Below, one piece after another: positions 27,179 through 36,030 of a stretch of 64,000 nucleotides of DNA. The position numbers and the translations under genes are program-made. Position 1 is the first letter of the stretch. Every line of letters starts with the position of its first letter. Location: the NCBI GenBank assembly GCA_963820395.1, contig CAWGAE010000025.1, positions 191,490 to 255,489 of the forward strand, in the 5' to 3' direction. This DNA is from DATFVJ01 sp963820395. Its GTDB lineage: Bacteria; Actinomycetota; Actinomycetes; Streptosporangiales; Streptosporangiaceae. Below the pieces are notes generated by a model, which saw nothing but the letters and a program-made list of their open reading frames with translations, searched no databases and was not told where the DNA came from.

Positions 27179-28178
27179 GGCCGGCTCCTCGGGTCGAACC
27201 TGGAGACCGAGGCCAGCCGCTCGAACAGCCGCTGTTCCTCCCTGGTCGGCTTGGCGGGCACCATGATCCGTGCCTCCGCGATCAGGTCACCCGGCTTGCC
27301 CTTGGGATTGGGCAGGCCGCGGCCGCGCAGCCGCCGCCGCCCGCTGGAGGTCCCGCGCGGGACCTTCACCTTCGCGTCGCCCCCGGGCGTGTCGATGGCC
27401 ACGGTCGCGCCGAGCACCGCCTCCCACGGGGACAGCGGCAGATCGATGTGGGATGTCCCGCCGTTCCACCCGGTACCTGGGGTGGCCAGCGATCCGCACC
27501 AGTAGGTAAAGGTCGCCGGACGGGGCGCCGTCGCTGCCCTGGCCGCCCTGGCCGGCCAGCCGTATCCGCTGCCCCTCGGTGACCCCGGCCGGGATATTGA
27601 CGGTCAGGGTGCGCGGCTCGCCCGGGCCGTAGAGGGTGACGGTGCGGCGGCCGCCGCGGTGCAGCTCCTCCACCGTCAGCTCGACCTCGGCTTCCTGGTC
27701 GGCGCCCGGCACCGGGCCCCCCAGCCGCGTCGTCCCTGGCCGGAGAACAGCCCGCCGAGCAGATCACCAAACCCGGCATCGTCGCCGGTTCCGGTGCTGA
27801 ACCATACGCCCTGGTCACCAGGGGGCTGCCCGCCCCGCGGCCGGCTCGCGCCCGCCCCGCGCCCGGCCCGCGCCCGGCCCGCGCCCGCCCCGCCGCGGCC
27901 CGCCCGCCGCGGCCCGCCCAGGCCCGCGTCCCGGCGCCGGTGCCCTCGGCACCCGGCGGAAATCGGACTCGAACGCCTCGTAGCGGCGGCGGGTGTCCGG
28001 ATCCGACAGCACGTCGTAGGCCTCCGCGATCTCCTTGAAATGCTCCTCCGCCCCCGGGTCCTTGCTCACGTCGGGGTGGTGCGCCCAGGCCAGCTTGCGG
28101 TAGGCCCGCTGGATCTCGTCCTGGCTGGCCGACCTGGCTACCCCCCAGCACCTCGTAGTAATCCCGCGCGCCAGCCAT
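27175..28178 (-). pseudogene. dnaJ: DnaJ/CbpA-type cochaperone pseudogene (at least three frameshifts)
   Basis: The J domain begins ARDYYEVLG, then shifts at a run of six G; the next frame gives SKDPGAEEHFKEIAEAYDVL and SDPDTRRRYEAFESDF. After a Gly/Ala/Arg-rich linker, another frame gives ELTVEELHRGGRRTVTLYGP, NIPAGVTEGQRIRLAGQGGQ and DLYLLVRIAGHPRYRVERRD. The last frame gives LGATVAIDTPGGDAKVKVPR and ends RFDPRSRP. All parts of a ~330-aa CbpA-like protein exist but not in one frame; it has no zinc-finger domain, as in CbpA. Start overlaps the grpE stop by one base. Confidence 0.85.
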
Positions 28179-28945
28179 CAGCCCGATCCCGCGGCGGGCG
28201 GCGTGGCAACCACGACCGCCGCCGGGCGCAGCAGGTGCTCGCCGTCGCCATACCCCGGCCGCAGCACACGCACCACTGTCCCCGCCGGGGCACCCGGATC
28301 GGGGACCGCGGCCACCGCCTCGTGACGGGCCGGATCGAACCTGGCGCCCAGATCATCGCGGCGCGGGAAACCGAGCCTGGCCAGCACCGCGACCGCCTGG
28401 TCACGCACCGCCCGGACACCCTCGGCAATGGCACCATCAGCCGGCCCGGTGTGCTCCAGGGCCAGCTCCAGATTGTCCACCACCGGCAGCCACTCCGCCG
28501 CCACTCGCGCCCGTTCCTCCGCCCGCCGCAGCCCCGCCTCCCTGGCCGCGCGCTTACGGAGATTGTCCAGATCGGCCAGCGCCCGCCGCCACGCGTCCTC
28601 CAGCCGCGCGACCTGCGCACGCAAGTCCGCAACCGTGACCGCAAGATCCACCTCACCAGCCCCGCCGCCACCAGCGGCCCCCGCCCCCGCCGGCTGCCCG
28701 CCTGCCCACTGCGCGCCGGCGGACTGCGCGCCAGCCGGGCCGGGGGACTGCGCCCAGGGGGACCGCGCGCCGGGGGGGCCGAGGGGTCGCGCGCCGGGGG
28801 ACCGCGAGCCAGGCGGCTGCGGGCCGGGGGACTGCGAGCCGGGGGACTGCGGGCCGGGGGACTGCGAGCCGGGGGACTGCGCGCCAGGCGGGCCGCCGCG
28901 CGGTGGCCCGGCCCGGGCCGGCCAGGGAGCTTGCTGGTCTGCCAT
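28178..28945 (-). CDS. grpE: GrpE nucleotide exchange factor with low-complexity N-terminus
   Basis: 255 aa. The first ~95 residues are Pro/Gly/Ser/Gln repeats (SPGSQSPGPQSPG units) likely disordered. The GrpE domain follows: long helix LRAQVARLEDAWRRALADLD-NLRKR, then VVDNLELALEHTG, RFDPARHEAVAAVP and GTVVRVLRPGYG of the beta domain. It exchanges ADP on DnaK. Six bases separate it from dnaK and one base overlaps dnaJ, so it is in the same operon. The gene is intact although all genes after it are broken. Confidence 0.88.
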   Translation of the reverse strand: MADQQAPWPARAGPPRGGPPGAQSPGSQSPGPQSPGSQSPGPQPPGSRSPGARPLGPPGARSPWAQSPGPAGAQSAGAQWAGGQPAGAGAAGGGGAGEVDLAVTVADLRAQVARLEDAWRRALADLDNLRKRAAREAGLRRAEERARVAAEWLPVVDNLELALEHTGPADGAIAEGVRAVRDQAVAVLARLGFPRRDDLGARFDPARHEAVAAVPDPGAPAGTVVRVLRPGYGDGEHLLRPAAVVVATPPAAGSG

Positions 28946-28951
28946 AGCGCC

Positions 28952-30850
28952 TCAATCGGTGGTGAATTCGGCGTCGATGACGTCGTCGTCTCCGCCACCG
29001 CTGGTCTGGGGCCCGCCCTGGCCGCCGGTCCCGCCAGGGGCAGCTCCGCGAGCACCGGCCGGGGCGGCGTTCAGGCCGTGGTAGATCTGCTGCAGGTCGG
29101 AGGTGAGGGACCGTAGCCGGGCCAGTGGTGCCTCCTCCTTGATCGCCTGGCGGGCGTCGGACACCGCCATCTCGGCCCGTGCCTTCTCGTTCACCGGTGC
29201 GGCATCACCAAGCTCGGCGAGGCGGCGTTCCACCTGGTAGGCGGCGGTGTCGAGCTCGTTGCGGGCATCGATCATCTCACGCAGCCGCTGGTCCTCGGCG
29301 CGGTGCTGCTCGGCGTCCCGGACCATCCGGTCGACCTCGGACGCGTCCAGGTTGGAGCTTTCGCTGATGGTGATGCGCTGCTCGGCGCCGGTGCCGGTGT
29401 CCCGGGCCGAGACGTTCAAGATCCCGTTGGCGTCGGTGTCGAAGGTGACTTCGACCTGCGGGACACCACGCGGCGCGGGCCGGATGTTCTCCAGCCGGAA
29501 CCGGCCGAGCACCCGGTTGTCCGCCGCCCGCTCCCGCTCGCCCTGCAGCACCACCACGTCCACGGCGGACTGGTTGTCCTCGGCGGTGCTGAACGTCTCG
29601 GTGCGCCGCGCCGGGATCGTGGTGTTCCGCTCGATGACCTTGGTCATCACGCCGCCGAGGGTCTCCACCCCCAGCGACAGCGGCGTCACGTCCAGCAGCA
29701 GCACATCCTTGACCTCACCCTTCAGCACGGCCGCCTGCAGCGCGGCGCCGAGCGCGACGACCTCGTCCGGGTTGACGGTCATGTTCGGGTCCTTGCCGCC
29801 GGTCAGCCGGCGCACCAGCTGCTGCACCGCCGGGATCCGGGTCGAGCCGCCGACCAGGATCACCTCGTCGATGTCGTTCGCGCTGACCTTGGCGTCCTTC
29901 ATCACCTGCTCGACCGGCCCCAGGCAGCGCTCGATCAGATCGGCGGTCAGCTGCTCGAACCTCGATCGCATCAAGGTGGCGTTCAGGTGCTTGGGCCCGT
30001 TCGCGTCCGCGGTGATGAACGGCAGGCTGACCTGGGTCTGGCTGACCGAGGACAGCTCCACCTTGGCCTTCTCCGCCGCCTCGAACAGCCGCTGCAGCGC
30101 CTGCGGGTCGCGGCGCAGGTCGATACCCTCCTGCCGCTGGAACTCGCCGGCCAGGTCATCGACGACACGCCGGTCGAAGTCGTCGCCGCCCAGGTGCGTG
30201 TCACCCGCCGTCGCGCGCACCTCGACCACCCCGTCACCGACGTCCAGCAGGCTGACGTCGAAGGTCCCGCCGCCCAGGTCGAACACCAGCACCGTCTCGT
30301 TGTTCTTCTTGTCCAGGCCATAAGCCAGCGCCGCCGCGGTCGGCTCGTTGATGATCCGCAGCACCTCCAGCCCGGCGATCTTACCCGCGTCCTTGGTCGC
30401 CTGCCGCTGCGCGTCGTTGAAATAGGCCGGCACCGTGATCACCGCCTCGGTGACCCGTTCACCAAGATACTTCGAGGCGTCCTCGGCCAGCTTGCGCAGC
30501 ACCAGCGCCGAGATCTCCTCCGGCGCGTACAGCTTATCCCTGATCTTGAACCGGGCCATCCCGTCCGGACCCGCGACGACGTCGAACGACACCGCGCTGA
30601 TCTCGCTCTGCACCTCCCCGAAACGCCGGCCGATGAACCGCTTGGCCGAATAGATCGTCCCCTTCGGATTCAAGATCGCCTGCCGCCGGGCCAGCTGGCC
30701 CACCAGGCGCTCACCCTGCCCGGTGAACGCCACCACCGACGGCGTTGTGCGCGACCCCTCCGCGTTGGCGATAACGGCCGGCTGGCCGCCCTCCACCGCC
30801 GCGATCACCGAGTTCGTGGTGCCGAGATCGATGCCGACTGCCTTCGCCAT
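28952..30850 (-). CDS. dnaK: Chaperone DnaK (Hsp70)
   Basis: 632 aa. Start ATG (MAKAVGIDLGTTNSVIAAVE) with AGGAGG 5 nt upstream; a TTG directly before is not needed. Phosphate-1 motif GIDLGTTNS, VPAYFNDAQRQATKDAG, phosphate-2 VFDLGGGTFDVSLLD, adenosine motif VILVGGSTRIPAVQQL, the interdomain linker VLLLDVTPLSLG, and the acidic-Gly C-terminus ending DDDVIDAEFTTD. ATP-dependent folding chaperone. Probably a second, stress-type dnaK operon, since the partners are the CbpA/CbpM type; the organism would be expected to have another copy because this operon is dead downstream of grpE. Confidence 0.93.
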   Translation of the reverse strand: MAKAVGIDLGTTNSVIAAVEGGQPAVIANAEGSRTTPSVVAFTGQGERLVGQLARRQAILNPKGTIYSAKRFIGRRFGEVQSEISAVSFDVVAGPDGMARFKIRDKLYAPEEISALVLRKLAEDASKYLGERVTEAVITVPAYFNDAQRQATKDAGKIAGLEVLRIINEPTAAALAYGLDKKNNETVLVFDLGGGTFDVSLLDVGDGVVEVRATAGDTHLGGDDFDRRVVDDLAGEFQRQEGIDLRRDPQALQRLFEAAEKAKVELSSVSQTQVSLPFITADANGPKHLNATLMRSRFEQLTADLIERCLGPVEQVMKDAKVSANDIDEVILVGGSTRIPAVQQLVRRLTGGKDPNMTVNPDEVVALGAALQAAVLKGEVKDVLLLDVTPLSLGVETLGGVMTKVIERNTTIPARRTETFSTAEDNQSAVDVVVLQGERERAADNRVLGRFRLENIRPAPRGVPQVEVTFDTDANGILNVSARDTGTGAEQRITISESSNLDASEVDRMVRDAEQHRAEDQRLREMIDARNELDTAAYQVERRLAELGDAAPVNEKARAEMAVSDARQAIKEEAPLARLRSLTSDLQQIYHGLNAAPAGARGAAPGGTGGQGGPQTSGGGDDDVIDAEFTTD

Positions 30851-30919
30851 CAATACCTCCTACTTTCACCTGCCAACCTCAGCCGCCCGGCCAAGCACGC
30901 CAGCCGCGCGCCCCCCGGC

Positions 30920-30951
30920 CGGTCCCGGGACCCTACACGGCACCGGGACCG
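30920..30951. promoter_or_regulatory. Inverted repeat upstream of dnaK
   Basis: Perfect 9-bp arms CGGTCCCGG and CCGGGACCG separated by 14 nt, 70-100 nt before the dnaK start. It resembles neither HAIR (CTTGAGT-N7-ACTCAAG) nor CIRCE (TTAGCACTC-N9-GAGTGCTAA). It could be an operator or a leader hairpin. Confidence 0.4.
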
Positions 30952-30959
30952 ACCGGGAG

Positions 30960-31499
30960 AACGGCCGACGTGGTCAGGCCGGAGATCTCGACACGGCATG
31001 GCCGATATGGCAGCCTGGCCGCCCGGGCCGTGGCACGCCGGTCCGTCGGCCTGCCACCGGCCCCGCTCGCGGCTCAGTGGGCCCGGGCCGATGTCACCCG
31101 GTCACACCAGGTCGATGCCCACATCCGCCGACGTGGCGTGGTTGCGACCACGCTGACCGTGCGGATTCTCGCTATCGCGCCGGTTCTGATCAGCTCCGAT
31201 CGTGCGTGCGCATGGTGGCGGTTTCTCATACTCCCGTGCAGCGCCGCACAACCGACACTCGCTGGCCCCCCGCGTTCCCACATCCTCAGATCGGGTAGTT
31301 CTGTCCAGGGTAATTCTTTCCTGGCGGGGCCATGGCGCGAGGATCGCCCCGCGGGTGCGCGACCGCATGGCGCCCGCGCGCGAGCCCAAGCCCGCGGGCG
31401 AGCCTGATTACCGGCGTATCCAGACAATTGTGCCGTTGCCCCGATGGGGATTTACAGGTTATGTAGCAATTTGTTACATGACCTGAGCGCGGGGAGCGA
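30960..31499. other. Region upstream of the dnaK operon, no supported gene
   Basis: About 540 bp. Several open frames exist on both strands but none shows family resemblance or a ribosome site. An AT-richer patch with a loose palindrome (ATGTAGCAATTTGTTACAT) lies near 31460-31480, a possible regulatory site or edge of the neighbouring remnant. Confidence 0.4.
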
Positions 31500-32079
31500 G
31501 GCATGTGACGAGATGCCGGGAAGCTCCACGCACGCTTCCGGCCCAAGAGCGATCCATCACGGCTGCGCTGGTTGGCACCCGGCTGCCTCCTGCGGGCCGG
31601 ATCGTGGTCGCCACCCAGGCGCTCGAAGCAGGCGTGGACACCTCCTGCCAGACGATGTTCACCGCTAGCCGCCGCGCACCACGGGAAGGTGCGTGTGCGC
31701 GCGGCGCCGATGCCCGGCTAGGCTGACCACGACCCGCCCAGGATCCTCGGTGTGGAAGACGGGATGAGCTGCCGGCGGTGAGGCTCCCGAGCGGCGCGCG
31801 CACGCCGGCCCTCACCCTGGACACCTGGGCGCTGCGCTGCCCGGCACCCCGTGCCCCGATGCGGACGCGCGTGGCGGTGCCGAGGCTCGTGGTGGCGGCG
31901 CCGGTGATGACGCCGGTTCGTGGACCGCGCGCGTGCTTGCCCTACGCGACGGGCCCGACCTGGGCCCGTTCCGCCTGGCCTATCTGGAGGCGCTGGTCCG
32001 GATCGCCGACTGGCGGGCGAGCAGGCGCCCGTCGGCGGGCACGCGGGTCCCGGCGCCGGACGAGGCCCCGGTGCGGTGA
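31500..32079 (+). pseudogene. Cas3-like helicase C-terminal remnant
   Basis: One frame (about 31550-31660) reads PPAGRIVVATQALEAGVDTS, which matches the Cas3 helicase motif region VVATQALEAGVDIS (motif V). Another frame (about 31900-32079) reads VLALRDGPDLGPFRLAYLEA then LVRIADWRAS before a stop, resembling the C-terminal end of Cas3 from actinobacterial type I systems. The stretch between, which should hold the QR-GRxxR motif VI, is scrambled. No other cas gene or repeat-spacer array is present. Family assignment is by motif memory. Confidence 0.5.
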
Positions 32080-32104
32080 GCAGGCCGGGCGCGGTTGGAC
32101 GGCA

Positions 32105-32593
32105 TCAGGCTGGCGCATCGCCGCGTACGCCGCCCTGACTGGGCAGTGGTGTGGCCTCAACTGGTCGGGGGGCGCCTTCGACCGGTGACCAGAGGCTGTC
32201 CAGGTTGATCACCACGCCCTCCTGGCTGCTGCGGGCGATGACAACGACCGCCTCCTCAGTGCCCGCGTTTTCTTCGCGGTGCGGCACGTACGGCGGGACG
32301 AAGACATAGTCACCGGGCTCGGTGCGCACCCGGATCTCACGGTCGCCGTCTGCGAAGACGAACTCCGGGCATCCGGATACGACGTAGATCGCGGTCTCGA
32401 CATGGCCGTGGTGATGGTCACCGGAACTTGTGCCGGGTGCCACGTGCGTCTGGCCCATCCAGATGTTGCTCGACCCGGCTGTCTTGCCCGAGACGGCCTC
32501 AAGGCGTGTCATCCCGGTGGTCTGCGCGGTGTCGCCGCTCACCTCGCTGCCGCGGATGCGCACGAGCGCCCGGTGCCCGAGGTCATCGATCAT
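32105..32593 (-). CDS. Cupin domain protein
   Basis: 162 aa from an ATG preceded by GGGAG 7 nt upstream. Single double-stranded beta-helix with metal-binding motif 1 SSGDHHHGHVETAIYVVSG (His-x-His and Glu) and motif 2 PGDYVFVPPYVPHREEN (His). Such small cupins act as isomerases, dioxygenase-like enzymes or sensors; no substrate can be inferred. The frame stays open far upstream through a repeat region that is not coding. Convergent with the cas3 remnant. Confidence 0.8.
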   Translation of the reverse strand: MIDDLGHRALVRIRGSEVSGDTAQTTGMTRLEAVSGKTAGSSNIWMGQTHVAPGTSSGDHHHGHVETAIYVVSGCPEFVFADGDREIRVRTEPGDYVFVPPYVPHREENAGTEEAVVVIARSSQEGVVINLDSLWSPVEGAPRPVEATPLPSQGGVRGDAPA

Positions 32594-32603
32594 TTCGAGG
32601 CTC

Positions 32604-32830
32604 CCGGATCTTCGGTGCCGGCCATTCCCGGCCGTCTGGTGCGGCCGTTTCGACCGTCTGATGTCGACCATCCCGGTTGTGTATGTTACTAGCCACTGCG
32701 GCTGTGTCGGGCCCATCATTCCGGCCGGGCGCGTCATTCCAGCCGTGTGGTGCAGCCATTCCGGCCGTGTGGTGCAGCCATTCCGGCCGTGTGGTGCAGC
32801 CATTCCGACTCTGTCGCGCCGGCTGGCCGA
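32604..32830 (+). repeat. 22-bp minisatellite, three exact and several degenerate copies
   Basis: ATTCCGGCCGTGTGGTGCAGCC occurs three times in tandem (first copy with one difference) at about 32736-32801, flanked on both sides by decayed units of the same period. Upstream of the cupin gene on its own strand. Not CRISPR-like: no unique spacers. Confidence 0.8.
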
Positions 32831-33633
32831 CCGTGTCGTGACGGCCATCTTGCCCATGTGGGCCGGAGCGGCCATGTCGTGCCTTGGCCACGCGGTGCGC
32901 GCTTGACCTGCCCGGCCTGCCATGTCATTGCTGCAGTTTTTGGCGTGCCTCCAGCTCGACCGTGCCTGCCACGCGGTACATGCCGAGCAGACCGGGCCTG
33001 GCCGACGCCGCGCCCTGTGGCCATGTTGATTATTTCCCAATCGCCTCGGCCCATGCGCAAAGCGTGCCTCAGGAAGTAGAGAATATCGGATTAGACAGAC
33101 AAACGGGATAAAAGCATGTCAGCCCCTGTCGAGCGCGACGGTGCGGGGTACGTCCCGCCGTCACGCTCTGTGCAGGAGGAAGTTGTTGATCACGAGAGGG
33201 TGACGCGCGGACTTACGGTGCGCCTGCGGGTGCCTCAAACGGGCGTGTGCGCCGCCCGGTCGGGCAGGCCGGCCCCGATGATTCATAGTTTCCGCTGGCA
33301 ATGTTCACTTGTGCTGGTTATATTTAACCAACGAGTTACGATTTGGTTTGCCCAGATCACAAAGCTTATGCACCTTAAGTGCGCAGGTAGTGACCTGGTC
33401 AAAGCTGAATCCCGGCGGCGGCTGCTGTGGCGCAGCTCGCCGGGCGGGGCCCGCAGCACTGGTTGCGGGCAGTGGTGCACGCGGGCCGGCGGGGCCGTGG
33501 AACCCGGGACGGCGCGGAACGCGGATTGTGGAGCGCGGTAGTGGTGGCACGGAGATGGCCACAAGGGTGGCGATCAGCCGCCTGCTTATGTCCGCCGCGC
33601 CACAGGTGCGCCGCCCCAAAGGAGATGCTAGCT
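32831..33633. other. Intergenic region, no supported gene
   Basis: About 800 bp. A frame from 33116 begins SAPVERDGAGYVPPSRSVQE but has no clear ribosome site and loses plausible composition after ~45 codons. An AT-rich patch at 33300-33385 (TTATATTTAACC) stands out and may carry the promoter of the following phosphatase gene. Confidence 0.4.
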
Positions 33634-33696
33634 ATGGTCGCCCGGGACTGGGCCACACCGGGCGTCGCGCGGGAGAGCCAATCCGATGGACGGTGA
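33634..33696 (+). CDS. Possible 20-codon leader peptide
   Basis: An ATG with AAGGAG nine nt upstream opens a 20-codon frame (MVARDWATPGVARESQSDGR) that ends 11 bp inside the start of the PAS-GAF phosphatase gene. The ribosome site here is better placed than that of the phosphatase itself, so translation of the leader could couple to the main gene. No conservation can be tested. Confidence 0.3.
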   Translation: MVARDWATPGVARESQSDGR

Positions 33697-35722
33697 CATA
33701 TCCACGAGCCGGGACGCTGAGCGCAAGAGCGCCCCGCGCGGCCGCCTGCCCAAGAGCTCCAAGCCGGACCGCCCGCCGACAGCGGACAGCCCGTCCAATG
33801 CCGGTGGCCCGTCCAATACCGGTGGCCCGTCCAATACCGGTGGCCCGTCCAATACCGGTGGCCCGTCTATCTTCGGCGGCTCGTCCATGGCCGGCGGCGC
33901 GTTGCACGCGGGCATCTTCTCTGGGGCGGAGATTTTGCCAGAGGCTGGCGCCTCGTGCGCGGCAGGCAATCAGGCTAACCCGCCGGGCGCCGAGGCGGGC
34001 CTGGCGAACTCCTTAGCAGACTGGCCGGGCATCGTCTTCCGTCCGAAGACGACCGGCGTGAATGCGGGCTTCTTCAACTGGGAAATCGGCACTGGCGAGG
34101 TCATCTGCGAGTCGGCCACCTACAAGCTGCACGGTTTGCCTGACGACACATCCGCCACGATGGACACATTCTTGGCCCGGGTGCCCGAATCCGACCTGCC
34201 CGGCGTGATCCAAGCCATGCAGCAGATGATGGGGTCCTGCGACACCTACCAGATCGAGTACCAAGTCCTGGGCGAGGACGGCACTCTGCGGTCGATGGAG
34301 GCGCGGGGCAGGGTGTTCCCGGACCCGGACGGCCGGCCCGCCCGCATGATCGGCCTGGTCATGGACACCACCGCGATGTGGGCCAAACGCGACGCGGAAC
34401 GGCGCCGCATGCGCGAAGGTGCGGATCGCGCGCGCCGCACGCAGGAGTTCACTGCCGCGCTCGCGTCCGCAACCAGCGTGGACGCCGTGATCGCGGCGGC
34501 TCGCGAGGGTCTGCGCGCCTATGGCGCGGACAGCCTGATCATGGTCGCGGTGGAGGACAGCCGGGTGACCGTCGTCGCCTCCTGGGGCCTCGATCACGCT
34601 ACCGTTGACGCACTGACCGGCGTTGGGCAGACCTGCGCTACCCCGATCGCCGATGCGATGGCGTGGCGGTCGCCTGTGTATATTTGCTCCGCCGAGGCAC
34701 TCGCCGGCGACTATCCGCAGCTGGCCGATGTCACCACCAGTTCGCCGCTGCGTTCCTTGGTGGCCCTCCCGGTGACAGGCTCGCACGAACGGGTCGGCGC
34801 GTGCCTGATTGGTTTTCCGGCCGCGCACGAGTTCCCGCCGGAGGAACGCGCCTTGCTTATCGCGGCGTCCGGTATGCTCGCCCAGTCTCTGGAGCGGGCC
34901 CGGATGTATGAGTCGGAGCACGCCCTGGCCAGCGAGCTGCAGCACGGTTTGCTGCCCAGGGGCACGCTCGCGGCGCCCGGTGTGACCATCGCCACTCGTT
35001 ACCAGGCGGCGACGTCCGGTATGGAGATCGGCGGGGACTTCTACGACGCGATCCGGCTCAGGCACGGGCGCGTGGCCCTGGTCATCGGTGACGTCCAGGG
35101 GCATAACCTTTTCGCTGCGTCGCTGATGGGGCGGCTGCGGACCGCTGTACATGCGTACGCGCGCGAGGGCCATGGCCCCGCCCAGGTGATGGCACGCACC
35201 AATCAATGGCTCGTGGATCTGAATACGGACCCGGACATCTCGCTGTTCGCGACCTGCTGCTTCGTCGTGCTCCACCCGGCAACCGGCGAACTCGCCATGT
35301 GCCGGGCAGGCCATCCGCCGCCCGCCATCGTCACACCGGAGGCCGCGCCGCGGCTGCTGGATTGCGAGGGGGGTTTGCCGCTGGGTATCGACGCCAAGGC
35401 GCGCTATGTCACCGTCAAGATGCGCGTGCCGGAGGGCGCGGTGCTCGTCCTCACCACCGATGGCCTGCTCGAAACCGACGGGGACGACGTCGACTACAAC
35501 GTCCGGTGCCTGCTGAGCGCGCTAGAGAATGGGACAAGAGTCGACTTGGAAACGCTGGCGGACGACGTGCTCAACAGTCCGCGAAGGCCACCTCGTCATG
35601 GTGATGACGTCGCGCTGCTCCTCGCCCGGCTCAATGAGCACATTTCCACCGCGTGGCCGCGCCGCCTCCGCGCGGCCGTCATCGCGGCTCCGCCCCCCGC
35701 GACCTCGGCAGGCGCAGTCTAG
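33686..35722 (+). CDS. PAS-GAF-SpoIIE (PP2C) serine phosphatase
   Basis: 678 aa. N-terminal ~100 residues are disordered with four NTGGPS repeats (18-bp units near 33797-33870). PAS domain around 105-225 (GFFNWEIGTGEVICESATY ... RVFPDPDGRPARMIGLVMDT), GAF domain 245-400, then the SpoIIE/PP2C-like phosphatase: ELQHGLLPRG, YQAATSGMEIGGDFYDAIRL, VALVIGDVQGHNLFAASLMG, AGHPPPAIV and TDGLLETDGDD. Metal-binding Asp residues are present. Such proteins dephosphorylate anti-anti-sigma factors in response to a ligand or redox cue sensed by PAS/GAF. No anti-sigma partner lies nearby. Confidence 0.88.
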   Translation: MDGDISTSRDAERKSAPRGRLPKSSKPDRPPTADSPSNAGGPSNTGGPSNTGGPSNTGGPSIFGGSSMAGGALHAGIFSGAEILPEAGASCAAGNQANPPGAEAGLANSLADWPGIVFRPKTTGVNAGFFNWEIGTGEVICESATYKLHGLPDDTSATMDTFLARVPESDLPGVIQAMQQMMGSCDTYQIEYQVLGEDGTLRSMEARGRVFPDPDGRPARMIGLVMDTTAMWAKRDAERRRMREGADRARRTQEFTAALASATSVDAVIAAAREGLRAYGADSLIMVAVEDSRVTVVASWGLDHATVDALTGVGQTCATPIADAMAWRSPVYICSAEALAGDYPQLADVTTSSPLRSLVALPVTGSHERVGACLIGFPAAHEFPPEERALLIAASGMLAQSLERARMYESEHALASELQHGLLPRGTLAAPGVTIATRYQAATSGMEIGGDFYDAIRLRHGRVALVIGDVQGHNLFAASLMGRLRTAVHAYAREGHGPAQVMARTNQWLVDLNTDPDISLFATCCFVVLHPATGELAMCRAGHPPPAIVTPEAAPRLLDCEGGLPLGIDAKARYVTVKMRVPEGAVLVLTTDGLLETDGDDVDYNVRCLLSALENGTRVDLETLADDVLNSPRRPPRHGDDVALLLARLNEHISTAWPRRLRAAVIAAPPPATSAGAV

Positions 35723-36030
35723 AGTGACGGAGTGCGGCACAGCGCACCCGCAGAGCTGGACGCGACGCGCAGGCGGCAGCATCAGGCGCTGTCGATGAGA
35801 CCTGGCGGGTACGGCAGCCCGCGCAGGACAAGCGCCGTAGGCGGGTGCAATGGGACGCGGCTCATGGGGCGCGGAGAAAGCCGAGGGCATGGTCCGGGTC
35901 ATGAATCGTGGTTCGCGCAGTTACTGCCCGGTCCCGACCCGGGCCACCCGTTAAGGATCAGGGAGACAGTCCTGGGCGAGGGCGCAGACACCGGCAGCTA
36001 TCCACTGGCCGGGACGGAGAGGAGACCGCG
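35723..36030. other. Spacer between phosphatase and gnd
   Basis: About 310 bp. The frame of gnd remains open upstream to 35908, but the first recognised residues start at the ATG with a GAGAGGAG ribosome site. Nothing else is seen. Confidence 0.45.

Noticed and set aside
29303..31156. 617-codon plus-strand frame opposite dnaK
   Set aside because: Antisense shadow of dnaK produced by GC-rich codon positions; it has no ribosome site and no family features.
32604..32830. Possible CRISPR array near the cas3 remnant
   Set aside because: Units of 22 bp are directly adjacent, with no 30-40 bp unique spacers, so it is a minisatellite.
34013..35314. 433-codon minus-strand frame inside the PAS-GAF-SpoIIE phosphatase
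   Set aside because: Antisense shadow; Arg/His/Gly-rich composition and no motif.
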